Shown here piece by piece: positions 55,041-64,000 of a stretch of 64,000 bases of DNA (position 1 is its first letter; each line of letters opens with the position of its first letter). The DNA comes from Streptomyces mutabilis (GTDB lineage Bacteria; Actinomycetota; Actinomycetes; Streptomycetales; Streptomycetaceae), in contig NZ_BMTT01000004.1 of assembly GCF_014649815.1 (NCBI RefSeq), forward strand, positions 310,001 to 374,000. Reading direction: 5' to 3'. The position numbers and the translations under genes were made by a program. Below the pieces are notes generated by a model. The model saw only the letters and a program-made list of their open reading frames with translations, was not told the DNA's origin and searched no databases.

Positions 55041-55089
55041 GCGGTGCAGCCCGATGGGCGGGCCGGTTTTCCCAAACCCGCTGCACCGC
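55041..55089. repeat. Nested hairpin in the SAV2148-glgX intergenic region
   Basis: Ten-bp arms GCGGTGCAGC (55041-55050) and its complement (55080-55089) enclose 29 nt that can themselves pair as GGTTT/AAACC. The whole region 54957-55334 (378 nt) has no gene; besides this structure it should hold the two divergent promoters. A GGGGTGGGTAGGAGGA stretch about 110 nt before glgX is the nearest ribosome- or promoter-like element. Confidence 0.5.
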
Positions 55090-55334
55090 AAGCGTGTTCC
55101 GCCCGCCCCGGGGCCGCGGAGTGAGCGGATTCATAGCGGTGACGTGGCCGGGTACGGGGAAGGATGCCTCGGGCCCGCTCCGAGGCGCACACCGCGCGGA
55201 ACACCGAGGAGAACGCCGAGGGGTGGGTAGGAGGACGTACGTGCTAGGTGGTCGCCTCACTTTCGGGGAGACTTCCGCAGGACTCGGAGCCAAGGCGTCC
55301 GCACCGGCGCCCCACACCTGAAAGAGTCGTGTCC

Positions 55335-57443
<2,109 letters not shown>

Positions 57444-57513
57444 ACGGCGTACGGGGCAGGGGCGGGCGCGGGTGAGTGCGGGCGGGGTACCGGCGTGTCC
57501 CCTCCCGGGCCCG

Positions 57514-57531
57514 CCCTGCACCCGTGCAGGG
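57514..57531. terminator. Short hairpin between glgX and treY
   Basis: CCCTGCAC-CC-GTGCAGGG palindrome at 57514-57531, 71 nt after the glgX stop and 44 nt before treY. A weak terminator or an operator; the treY start has no strong ribosome-binding site and a TACGTAGGT sequence just upstream. Confidence 0.4.
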
Positions 57532-57574
57532 GGCCGATGACACGAAAGGCGGCGAGGCGGGTACGTAGGTCTGC

Positions 57575-59977
57575 ATGACGCCTGAGCGACCCGACCCGGT
57601 GCTGTCCCCCGCTTCCCCGGCCCCCACGGCCACCTACCGGCTGCAACTGCAGCCCGCGTTCCCCTTCGCGGCCGCGGCGGCGGCCGTGCCGTACCTCGCC
57701 TCGCTCGGGGTGTCGCACCTGCACCTGTCCCCCGTCCTGGAGGCGGTGCCGGGCTCGCTACACGGCTACGACGTCGTGGACCACGCGCGCGTGCGCGGGG
57801 AGCTGGGCGGTGAGGAGGGGCTGCGGGGGCTGGCGCGCACCGCGCGGGATCACGGTCTCGGCCTGGTGGTGGACATCGTGCCGAACCACATGGCGATGTC
57901 GCCCCGTCACAACCGTGCCCTGTGGGAGGTGCTGCGCGAGGGCCCGAAGTCGCCTTTCGCTCGGTGGTTCGACATCGACTGGGAGGCGCAGGGCGGTCAG
58001 CTGCTGGTGCCGGTGCTGGGGGCGCCGGTGGGCGAGGTGCTGGACGAGCTTCGGGTCGACGGGGACGTCCTGCGCTACCACGACCACGCCTTCCCGCTGC
58101 GCGAGGGCACCGCGGACCTTCCGCTGCCGCAGCTCCTGGACGCGCAGTGGTACCGCCCGGTGTGGTGGCGGCTGGCCCGGACCGAGTTGAACTACCGACG
58201 GTTCTTCAGCATCTCGGAGCTGATCGGCGTCCGCGTGGAGGACCCGGAGGTGTTCGAGGCCACGCACGCCACCGTGCTGCGGCTGCTGCGCGAGGGCGTG
58301 GTCGACGGACTGCGGATCGACCACCCCGACGGCCTCGCCGACCCCGACACCTACCTCGCGCGGCTGCACGAGGCCAGTGGCGGCCGGTGGACGGTCGTGG
58401 AGAAGATCCTTGCGGACGGCGAGCGGCTGCCGGCCGCCTGGCCGGTCGCGGGCACCACCGGCTACGACGCCCTGCGGCACGTGGACGGGCTCTTCACGGA
58501 CCCCGCGGGGTTCGGGGAACTCCTCGGCCGGTACCGCAGGTTCGCGGCACCGCAGACGGACCGGGGCGGGGACTGGGCGGCGACGGTGCGGCGGGCGGCG
58601 TACAAGGTGCTCACGCACGAGCTGGCCACCGAGATGGACCGGCTGACCCGGGTGGCCCACCGCCTGTGCGTGGCCTCGCCGGAGCCCGCGCTGCGCGACC
58701 GGGCGCCGTGGGCGCTGCGCACGGCGCTGCGGGAGCTGCTGGTGCGACTGGAGGTGTACCGGCCGTACGCGTCGGTGGACGCGGCGTCCGTCGTCACCGA
58801 GGAGGCGGCGGCCGAGGCGCGGCTCGCCTTCGCGGTGCCCGAGGAGGCCGGGGCGGTGGATGTCGTACGGGGTCTGGTGCTCGGGCGGTACGGGGACGGT
58901 CCTGAGCACGTGGAGTTCCGGACGCGGTTCGCGCAGACGGCGTCGGCGCTGCGTGCGAAGTCGGTGGAGGACACGGCGTTCTACCGGTACGTGCCGCTGC
59001 TCTCGGCGACGGAGGTGGGCGGGAACCCGGGCCGTCCCGCCCTCTCGCCGGAGGGGTTCCACGCCTACTGCGCGCGTGTGCAGCGCGACTGGCCCGCGAC
59101 GGGCACGGTCGTCTCGACCCACGACACCAAGCGCAGCGCCGACGTGCGGGCCGCGCTGGCGGTGCTCACGGAGTGCCCCGAGCGGTGGGCGGACGTCCTG
59201 ACGGAGGTCACCCGTGCGGGTGAGGGCGCCCCGGACGCGCAGCTGGCGTGGGCGGCCTGGCAGACGGTGTTCGGGCTGGGGCCGGCGGACGGTGAGCGCG
59301 TGCGGGAGGCGCTGCTGAAGCACGTGCGCGAGGCGGGGATGTACACCAGCTGGACGGAGCAGGAGCCGCCGTACGAGGAGGCGGTGGCCCGGTTCGTGGC
59401 GGCGGGCCCGTGCGGGGCGCCGGGCAAGCGGGTGACCGCGCTGCGCTCCGCCCTGGAGCCGCACGTCCGCGCCAACGTCCTCGGCACGGCCCTGACCCAC
59501 CTGACGATGCCGGGGGTGCCGGACCTCTACCAGGGCACCGAGCGGGAGTACCTGGCCCTGGTGGACCCGGACAACCGCCGGGCCGTGGACTTCCCGTCCG
59601 CCGGCCCCGTCGAAGGCGACCGGCTCGGGAAAGCCGCGGTGACCCGGGCGGCGCTGGCGCTGCGCGCACGGCGGCCCGACGTCTTCGGTGACGCGGCGAC
59701 GTACGAGGCGCTGTCCGCCGAGGGTCCGGCGGCGGCGCACTGCGTGGCCTTCGTGCGCTCGGGCGAGGTCCTGACGGCCGTGACCCGGCTGTCGCTGCGG
59801 CTGGCGGAGGCGGGTGGCTGGCAGGGGACGACCCTGCCGCTGCCGCCGGGCCGCTGGGCCGACGCACTGACACCGGGCCGGGAGTTCACCGGGCACGCGC
59901 GCGTGGCGGAGCTCTTCGCCCAGGTGCCGGTGGCGCTGCTGGAGCGGGTGGGGGCGGCGGACGGGGCCGGTAGCTGA
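57575..59977 (+). CDS. treY: Maltooligosyltrehalose synthase
   Basis: 800 aa. GH13_26 motifs: SPVLEAVPGSLHGYDVVDHARVRGELGG, VVDIVPNHMAMS, GLRIDHPDGLADPDTYL (nucleophile Asp), WTVVEKILADGE (acid Glu) and VSTHDTKRSADVRA. TreY converts the reducing-end glucosyl bond of maltodextrins into an alpha,alpha-1,1 bond. With GlgX and TreZ it forms the glycogen-to-trehalose route. The ATG 57575 start is preceded by a promoter-like TACGTA rather than a clear Shine-Dalgarno sequence. Confidence 0.95.
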   Translation: MTPERPDPVLSPASPAPTATYRLQLQPAFPFAAAAAAVPYLASLGVSHLHLSPVLEAVPGSLHGYDVVDHARVRGELGGEEGLRGLARTARDHGLGLVVDIVPNHMAMSPRHNRALWEVLREGPKSPFARWFDIDWEAQGGQLLVPVLGAPVGEVLDELRVDGDVLRYHDHAFPLREGTADLPLPQLLDAQWYRPVWWRLARTELNYRRFFSISELIGVRVEDPEVFEATHATVLRLLREGVVDGLRIDHPDGLADPDTYLARLHEASGGRWTVVEKILADGERLPAAWPVAGTTGYDALRHVDGLFTDPAGFGELLGRYRRFAAPQTDRGGDWAATVRRAAYKVLTHELATEMDRLTRVAHRLCVASPEPALRDRAPWALRTALRELLVRLEVYRPYASVDAASVVTEEAAAEARLAFAVPEEAGAVDVVRGLVLGRYGDGPEHVEFRTRFAQTASALRAKSVEDTAFYRYVPLLSATEVGGNPGRPALSPEGFHAYCARVQRDWPATGTVVSTHDTKRSADVRAALAVLTECPERWADVLTEVTRAGEGAPDAQLAWAAWQTVFGLGPADGERVREALLKHVREAGMYTSWTEQEPPYEEAVARFVAAGPCGAPGKRVTALRSALEPHVRANVLGTALTHLTMPGVPDLYQGTEREYLALVDPDNRRAVDFPSAGPVEGDRLGKAAVTRAALALRARRPDVFGDAATYEALSAEGPAAAHCVAFVRSGEVLTAVTRLSLRLAEAGGWQGTTLPLPPGRWADALTPGREFTGHARVAELFAQVPVALLERVGAADGAGS

Positions 59978-60109
59978 GCGGCGGGCCGCCGGTACGGCTG
60001 CCCCCGGGGTCCGGTGTCTCCGCCGCCGGGACCGGCCAGGCGGTACGGAGCAGGTGGCCGAAGGCCTCGGCGGCGCCGGTGGGCGGGACGCGGGAGAAGA
60101 CGGTCAGGG

Positions 60110-60325
60110 CGCGTCTCCAGGGCGGGTCGGGCGTCGGGCCACGCGGTCCTCACCGCGACCGCGCCGCCCACGGTGCGCCAGGGCGCCGTGCGGACGCCGA
60201 CGCCGGAGGCGCCCATCCGCACGGCCTCCGACGTCACCTCGCACGTCCACGCCCGCCCCACGCTCCCGGAGGCGGTCGGCGAGGCGTGCCCGACCCTGGC
60301 CGCCCGGGGGCTGCACCGGCAGTGA
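60110..60325 (+). pseudogene. C-terminal relic of a lipoamide-dehydrogenase-like flavoprotein
   Basis: The only coherent coding trace in the 391-nt gap 59978-60368. From about 60110 the frame ending at TGA 60323-60325 has G or C at nearly every third position and ends SDVTSHVHARPTLPEAVGEAC, matching the dimerisation-domain ending HAHPTLSEAxxEA of lipoamide dehydrogenases and relatives. No FAD or NAD domain precedes it, so it is a remnant. Neither flank carries a related gene. Confidence 0.5.
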
Positions 60326-60368
60326 CCCGTCCCCGACCGGCCACGGGGACGCCTGTCCGCCGTACCGC

Positions 60369-60827
60369 TCAGTCCTGCGTGTCCCAGGCGAACACCGCCC
60401 CCGTCCGCGCCGCCATCACGCAGTCGTTGGAGAAGGTCTGCGTGTACTCCACCGGCTGTCCCCGCCACTGGCCGCGCGCCTGTGCGGTCACCGGGGCGTG
60501 GATCATCGGGCAGTGGGTCTCGCGCAGCGGGATGTCCGCGATGCGGCCGTTCGCCGCGTCCAGCTCCGCGCAGGCGCGGGCCGCGCGGGCGTGGCCCCGG
60601 GGCGGGTCGCACAGCAGCAGGGCGCCGCGGGTGGCGTCGGGCCGGTCCTTCACCGGGGCACCGGGCAGGATGCCCGGCTGGGCGTCGTCAGGGGTGACGG
60701 TGAGCAGGAGCCAGTCGCCCGCCGGTTCCCGCTCCGCGGCGGCCTGCGCCGGGGCCGCGCAGGCGAGGAGGAGCGCGGCGGCCGCCAGGAGACCGGCCCG
60801 GGCGGCGGTCGTGAGGGTGTGTGTCAT
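60369..60827 (-). CDS. Streptomyces subtilisin inhibitor-type protease inhibitor
   Basis: 152 aa. Signal peptide RAGLLAAAALLLACAAPAQAAA, then the SSI fold: LLLCDPPRGHARAARACAELDAANG, CPMIHAPVTAQARGQWRGQPVEY and TFSNDCVMAARTGAVFAW. Four Cys form the two family disulfides. The reactive site is in CPMIHAP, with Met at P1 as in the classical inhibitor, which predicts inhibition of subtilisin-like proteases. The ATG overlaps the M14 peptidase stop by four bases, so inhibitor and peptidase are co-produced. Confidence 0.93.
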   Translation of the reverse strand: MTHTLTTAARAGLLAAAALLLACAAPAQAAAEREPAGDWLLLTVTPDDAQPGILPGAPVKDRPDATRGALLLCDPPRGHARAARACAELDAANGRIADIPLRETHCPMIHAPVTAQARGQWRGQPVEYTQTFSNDCVMAARTGAVFAWDTQD

Positions 60828-62209
60828 TCCTGGTGCATCGGCACGGCGGCCCCCGAACCCCAGCCGGGCTCACCCGAACGGGAGCCCGCGGTGGGGCGCC
60901 GGCCGGTCAGTTCGAACGCGGCGAGGACGACCCGTGTCTGGTACTCCGTCTGACGCGCGACCGGGATCCAGCGGGCCCCGCAGCCGTCGGTGTAGTCGGC
61001 GCAGCCCTCGTCGACGAGCCGGTTCACCTCGGGCAGCACGCCCGCCGGATCGTCGCCCGTGCGCGTCACCAGCTGGTGCAGCAGGCCCGCCGTCCGCAGG
61101 GACAGGCGCCGGCCGGCCAGGCGCAGGGCGACCAGGTGGGCGGTGCTCATGGGGGGCAGTGAGCGGCCCGTCCCGTCGTCCGTCTCGGGGTCCCAGGCGT
61201 CGGCGAGCTGCGGGCAGACCAGCAGGTAGTCGTCGACCGGTGCGAGCAGGTGCGCCGCGTCCGGGACGCCGGCGAGGTGGGGCCGGACGCGGGCGAGGAC
61301 GCGTCGCAGGCGCAGGGTGTCGTGCCGCAGGGTGCGGCTCACCGAGCGGAGCACCGCGTCGCGGTCGGCGGGGGGCGAGTCGTCCGCCACCGCGGCCACG
61401 CCCCACATGGGCGCCTCGACGACCGCGGTGACGGTGCCGTACCGCTGCGGGTGGCACCACGTCGAATCGACGGCGGCCTCGGTGATGGCCGCGGTGAGGT
61501 CCCCGTCGCGGGGCGGCGGGATGCGGTAGACGGCGGGGCCGAGGTCGGGCCAGTACAGGGTGTCGTAGGCGCCGAGTTCGCGGGGGATGCCGAGCCGGGC
61601 CGCGGTGTGGGCGATGCGCTGGGCGAGGCCCGGCAGGTCGTGGGTCACCTCGACGAAGCCACCGCCGACGTCCACGCCGTGCAGGGAGCAGTGGAGGAAC
61701 GGCCGCAGTTCGTCCTGGAGGGCGAGCAGGGCGCGGGTCTCCGGCAGAGTCGCGTGCTCGGGGCCGTCGGGCAGCCACTCGGGCTGCTCCAGGAAGCCGG
61801 GGCGGAAGAAGTGACGGGCGTAGCGGCCCAGGGTGTACGGACCCGAAAGCCAGCCCTCGTTGCGGCGCAGACCGTCGGGGTCGGCGCACAGCAGCAGGTT
61901 CCAGGTGGCGTCGGCCCCCTCGGTGAGCCGGGGGTCGGCCAGGGCCCGCTCGGCGAGCCGCAGGACGGTGGCGCCGCCCACGGGTTCGTTGGCGTGCGGT
62001 CCGGCGACCACGAGTGTCTGACGGCTGCCGTGGCCGACGGAGAGCAGCAGCAGGGGGGTGCCCGCGCGGGAGGTCCCGACGGGGCGCAGCCGGGCGTGCC
62101 GGGGATGGCGGGCGACGAGGGCGGCGGCCCGGGCGCCCAGCTCGTCCACGGTCGGATAGCGCAGGAGGGGCGGCAGGGCACACCTCCACGATGCGGGCTG
62201 TCGGTTCAC
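60824..62209 (-). CDS. M14-family zinc carboxypeptidase-like protein
   Basis: 461 aa from GTG 62207-62209; no signal peptide is evident. Zinc ligands HxxE in VAGPHANEPVGGATVLRLAE, the third His in FLHCSLHGVDVGG, and the catalytic Glu in VTAVVEAPMWG. These fit the M14 fold; substrates range from peptides to N-acylated compounds. Four-base coupling to the secreted subtilisin inhibitor is unusual. The upstream gap 62210-62365 contains a TTGACG (62260-62255, reverse) but no convincing -10. Confidence 0.85.
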   Translation of the reverse strand: MNRQPASWRCALPPLLRYPTVDELGARAAALVARHPRHARLRPVGTSRAGTPLLLLSVGHGSRQTLVVAGPHANEPVGGATVLRLAERALADPRLTEGADATWNLLLCADPDGLRRNEGWLSGPYTLGRYARHFFRPGFLEQPEWLPDGPEHATLPETRALLALQDELRPFLHCSLHGVDVGGGFVEVTHDLPGLAQRIAHTAARLGIPRELGAYDTLYWPDLGPAVYRIPPPRDGDLTAAITEAAVDSTWCHPQRYGTVTAVVEAPMWGVAAVADDSPPADRDAVLRSVSRTLRHDTLRLRRVLARVRPHLAGVPDAAHLLAPVDDYLLVCPQLADAWDPETDDGTGRSLPPMSTAHLVALRLAGRRLSLRTAGLLHQLVTRTGDDPAGVLPEVNRLVDEGCADYTDGCGARWIPVARQTEYQTRVVLAAFELTGRRPTAGSRSGEPGWGSGAAVPMHQE

Positions 62210-62365
62210 CTGGCGTGCGCGGTGTACGCACAGTCAGTCACGAGTTGGGAGGTACGTCAACACCAGAAAACGCAATGGGATTTGTCCCGCCCGCTCACTC
62301 CACCGGGACGCACGACGCCGAGTGAGGCCCAGGCCAGAGCTGGGCTCCGTGCCTCCGGCCGGCGT

Positions 62366-62917
62366 TCAGTTCACCGCGAGACGGAAGGCCATCCGGCCGA
62401 AGCCGATCTGGTCGCCCTCACGGACGACGGCCGCCCCGATGACCCGTCGCCCGTTGACCGTGGTGCCGTTGGTGGAACCGAGGTCACGCAGCACCCACGT
62501 GCCGCCCTGGCGGCTCAGCTCGGCGTGCACCCGGGAGACCGTCTCGTGGGTCAGCCGGAGCCCGTTCGCCGGATCGCGCCCTATGCGCAGGGGGTGCCCG
62601 GCGCCGGGGTGCGGCAGCAGCAGCTTGGGCAGCCGCTCGGCCTGCCAGGCCCTGCGCAGCCGTACGCCGAATCCGGAGACCGCCTCGACGGTGCCGAACA
62701 CCAGTCGCGCCAACCGGCCCTCGGAGTGCAGGTCGGCGGTGAGCACGGCGAGCTCGTCCGGGCGGCGGGCGGCGAGCGCCAGTTCCATCCTGCGGATGAA
62801 CGTGTCGTGCGAGAGGCGCCCCATCGCGACGCCGTCCCGGAGCACCTGCAGCGCCTTGTCGCGCTCCGCGTCGGACAACCGCGCGGGGTACGTGTGGAAC
62901 TCGAAGGACGACGTCAC
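62366..62917 (-). CDS. DUF1707-FHA domain protein
   Basis: 183 aa. Residues 10-65 are a DUF1707 domain (YPARLSDAERDKALQVLRDG, then RLSHDTFIRRMELALAARRPDEL), a small helical domain common at the N-terminus of actinobacterial membrane and regulatory proteins. Residues 105-180 form an FHA domain (RIGRDPANGLRLTHETVSRVHAEL, RDLGSTNGTTVNGRRV), which reads phosphothreonine. No membrane segment. It probably acts as a Ser/Thr-kinase-signalling adaptor. Confidence 0.93.
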   Translation of the reverse strand: MTSSFEFHTYPARLSDAERDKALQVLRDGVAMGRLSHDTFIRRMELALAARRPDELAVLTADLHSEGRLARLVFGTVEAVSGFGVRLRRAWQAERLPKLLLPHPGAGHPLRIGRDPANGLRLTHETVSRVHAELSRQGGTWVLRDLGSTNGTTVNGRRVIGAAVVREGDQIGFGRMAFRLAVN

Positions 62918-63113
62918 GCAGGTGATTGTCGGTCAGCCGGGCCGGAGTGTCCAGAAAGCGGGAGAACGGCCGCCCGCACGCGGTGCGCCCCGGCCGGCCC
63001 GCGCGGTGCGCCACGACACCCGCCGCGCACGGGGACTTTCGGCAGCGCGGAGATCGCTTTTGCAGCACCATGGACGGGCTACATCACGGTGAGCAGACGA
63101 AGGGGAACCGTCC

Positions 63114-64000
63114 GTGCAGTTCGAGGTGTGGGCACCGCAGGCCGACCGGGTGACGCTCGAGTGCGACGGCGTCACGCGCGCGTTGGAGCGCGATACGGAA
63201 CGGCCGGGGTGGTGGTGCGCCGAGGCCGAGGCGCAGGACGGCTCGCGGTACGGCTTCGCGGTCGACGACGGGCCGGTACTGCCGGACCCGCGCTCGCGCA
63301 GGCAGCCCGACGGGCCGGACGGGCTCAGCGCGGTCGTCGACCAGGGGGGGTACTCGTGGCGCGCCGGGTGGACCGGGCGCCCGCTGCCCGGCGCCGTCCT
63401 GTACGAGCTGCACGTGGGCACGTACACGCGCGAGGGCACGCTGGACGCCGCCGCCGCGCGGCTCGACCACCTCGCCGCGCTGGGGGTCACTCACGTCGAG
63501 CTGATGCCGCTGTGCCCCTTCCCGGGCCGGCACGGCTGGGGGTACGAGGGCGTCTCGCTGTGGGCGGTGCACGAGCCGTACGGCGGGCCCGCGGCGCTGA
63601 AACGGTTCGTCGACCGGGCCCACGAACTGGGCCTGGGCGTGGTCCTCGACGTGGTGCACAACCACCTGGGCCCCTCCGGCAACCACCTGCCCGCGTTCGG
63701 CCCGTACTTCACCGACACCCATCACACACCCTGGGGCGTCGCCGTCAACCTGGATGCCCCCGGCTCGGACGAAGTCCGCGCCTACCTGGTGGACAGCGCG
63801 CTGGCGTGGCTGCGGGACTACCGGATCGACGGCCTGCGTCTGGACGCGGTGCACGCCCTGGTCGACACGCGCGCGTGCCACTTCCTGGAGGAGCTGTCGA
63901 CGGCGGTGGACGACCTCGCCGCCGACCTGGAGCGCCCGCTGTTCCTGATCGCGGAGTCCGACCTCAACGACCCGCGCATCATCACCCCGCGCGCGGAGGG
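63114..64000 (+). CDS. treZ: Maltooligosyltrehalose trehalohydrolase (3' end off window)
   Basis: From GTG 63114 behind GAAGGGG; 295 codons visible. The N-terminal FEVWAPQADRVTLECDG is the TreZ CBM48-like domain, followed by PLPGAVLYELHVGTYTREGTLDAAAARLDHL, GWGYEGVSLWAVHEPYGGP, VVLDVVHNHLGPSGNHL, RIDGLRLDAVHALVD (nucleophile Asp) and FLIAESDLNDPR (acid Glu). TreZ releases trehalose from the product of TreY. The gene is cut by the right window edge. Confidence 0.94.
   Translation, partial: MQFEVWAPQADRVTLECDGVTRALERDTERPGWWCAEAEAQDGSRYGFAVDDGPVLPDPRSRRQPDGPDGLSAVVDQGGYSWRAGWTGRPLPGAVLYELHVGTYTREGTLDAAAARLDHLAALGVTHVELMPLCPFPGRHGWGYEGVSLWAVHEPYGGPAALKRFVDRAHELGLGVVLDVVHNHLGPSGNHLPAFGPYFTDTHHTPWGVAVNLDAPGSDEVRAYLVDSALAWLRDYRIDGLRLDAVHALVDTRACHFLEELSTAVDDLAADLERPLFLIAESDLNDPRIITPRAE

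Noticed and set aside
55041-55089. tRNA or tRNA-like gene
   Set aside because: Only one outer stem; no anticodon arm, no TTCGA loop and no CCA end.

Overview
The window is high-GC actinobacterial chromosome, almost certainly Streptomyces. Third codon positions are nearly all G or C, GTG starts and four-base NTGA overlaps are common, Tat-type secreted proteins are frequent, and several proteins look like S. coelicolor-type orthologues (alditol oxidase AldO, an SAV2148-type HEPN protein, a Streptomyces subtilisin inhibitor). It reads as core-arm chromosome: no phage, transposase, CRISPR array, rRNA or tRNA was found.

Layout. 1-6249: an Ada/AlkA DNA repair gene cut by the left edge, the ribosome GTPase RsgA, a radical SAM protein with an unusual cluster motif, alditol oxidase and an MFS exporter. 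6318-12784: a degenerate tandem-repeat patch, a His-rich Tat-exported PHP metallohydrolase with a coupled small protein, a TetR regulator, a PEP-mutase-family enzyme, a DinB-like protein, a GH43 glycosidase and a two-component system coupled to a CPBP membrane protease (to 14783). 14945-20490: homocysteine methyltransferase, then a five-gene DUF4129/MoxR/DUF58 membrane operon. 20610-21126: a gene graveyard where the 5' halves of two convergent genes meet; the esterase half carries an apparent deletion and a 30-bp micro-inversion.

21272-36714: accessory metabolism and regulation (STAS protein, LacI regulator with palindromic operator, ABC exporter operon with a double operator, ThuA-like protein, lipoprotein, VOC protein, two AraC regulators, NmrA-type reductase, YihY/BrkB membrane protein, AidB-like acyl-CoA dehydrogenase, GAF regulator, secreted protein, GNAT). 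36758-46348: a complete assimilatory sulfate reduction and sulfur uptake cluster. A 27-aa cysteine-type leader peptide precedes sulfite reductase, a zinc-ribbon mini-protein, APS reductase CysH, CysC, CysD, CysN, an SsuABC-like transporter and a sirohydrochlorin chelatase that makes siroheme for the reductase.

46366-54956: DUF1697 protein, an MMPL-transporter relic, a macrolide-type glycosyltransferase, a sugar ABC operon without its own ATPase, a phosphotransferase, a DEDDh exonuclease and the SAV2148 HEPN protein. 55335-64000: glycogen and trehalose genes (GlgX, TreY, TreZ cut by the right edge), interrupted by a lipoamide-dehydrogenase-like relic, a subtilisin inhibitor coupled to an M14 carboxypeptidase, and a DUF1707-FHA protein.

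The best-supported biological unit is the sulfur cluster. The most unusual observations are the double-relic esterase locus with its micro-inversion, the degenerate repeat patch seeded from a gene 3' end, the 26-bp terminator palindrome shared by two convergent coding ends, and the radical SAM protein with C-x8-C-x2-C spacing. No clear-cut new defence or mobile system was found.
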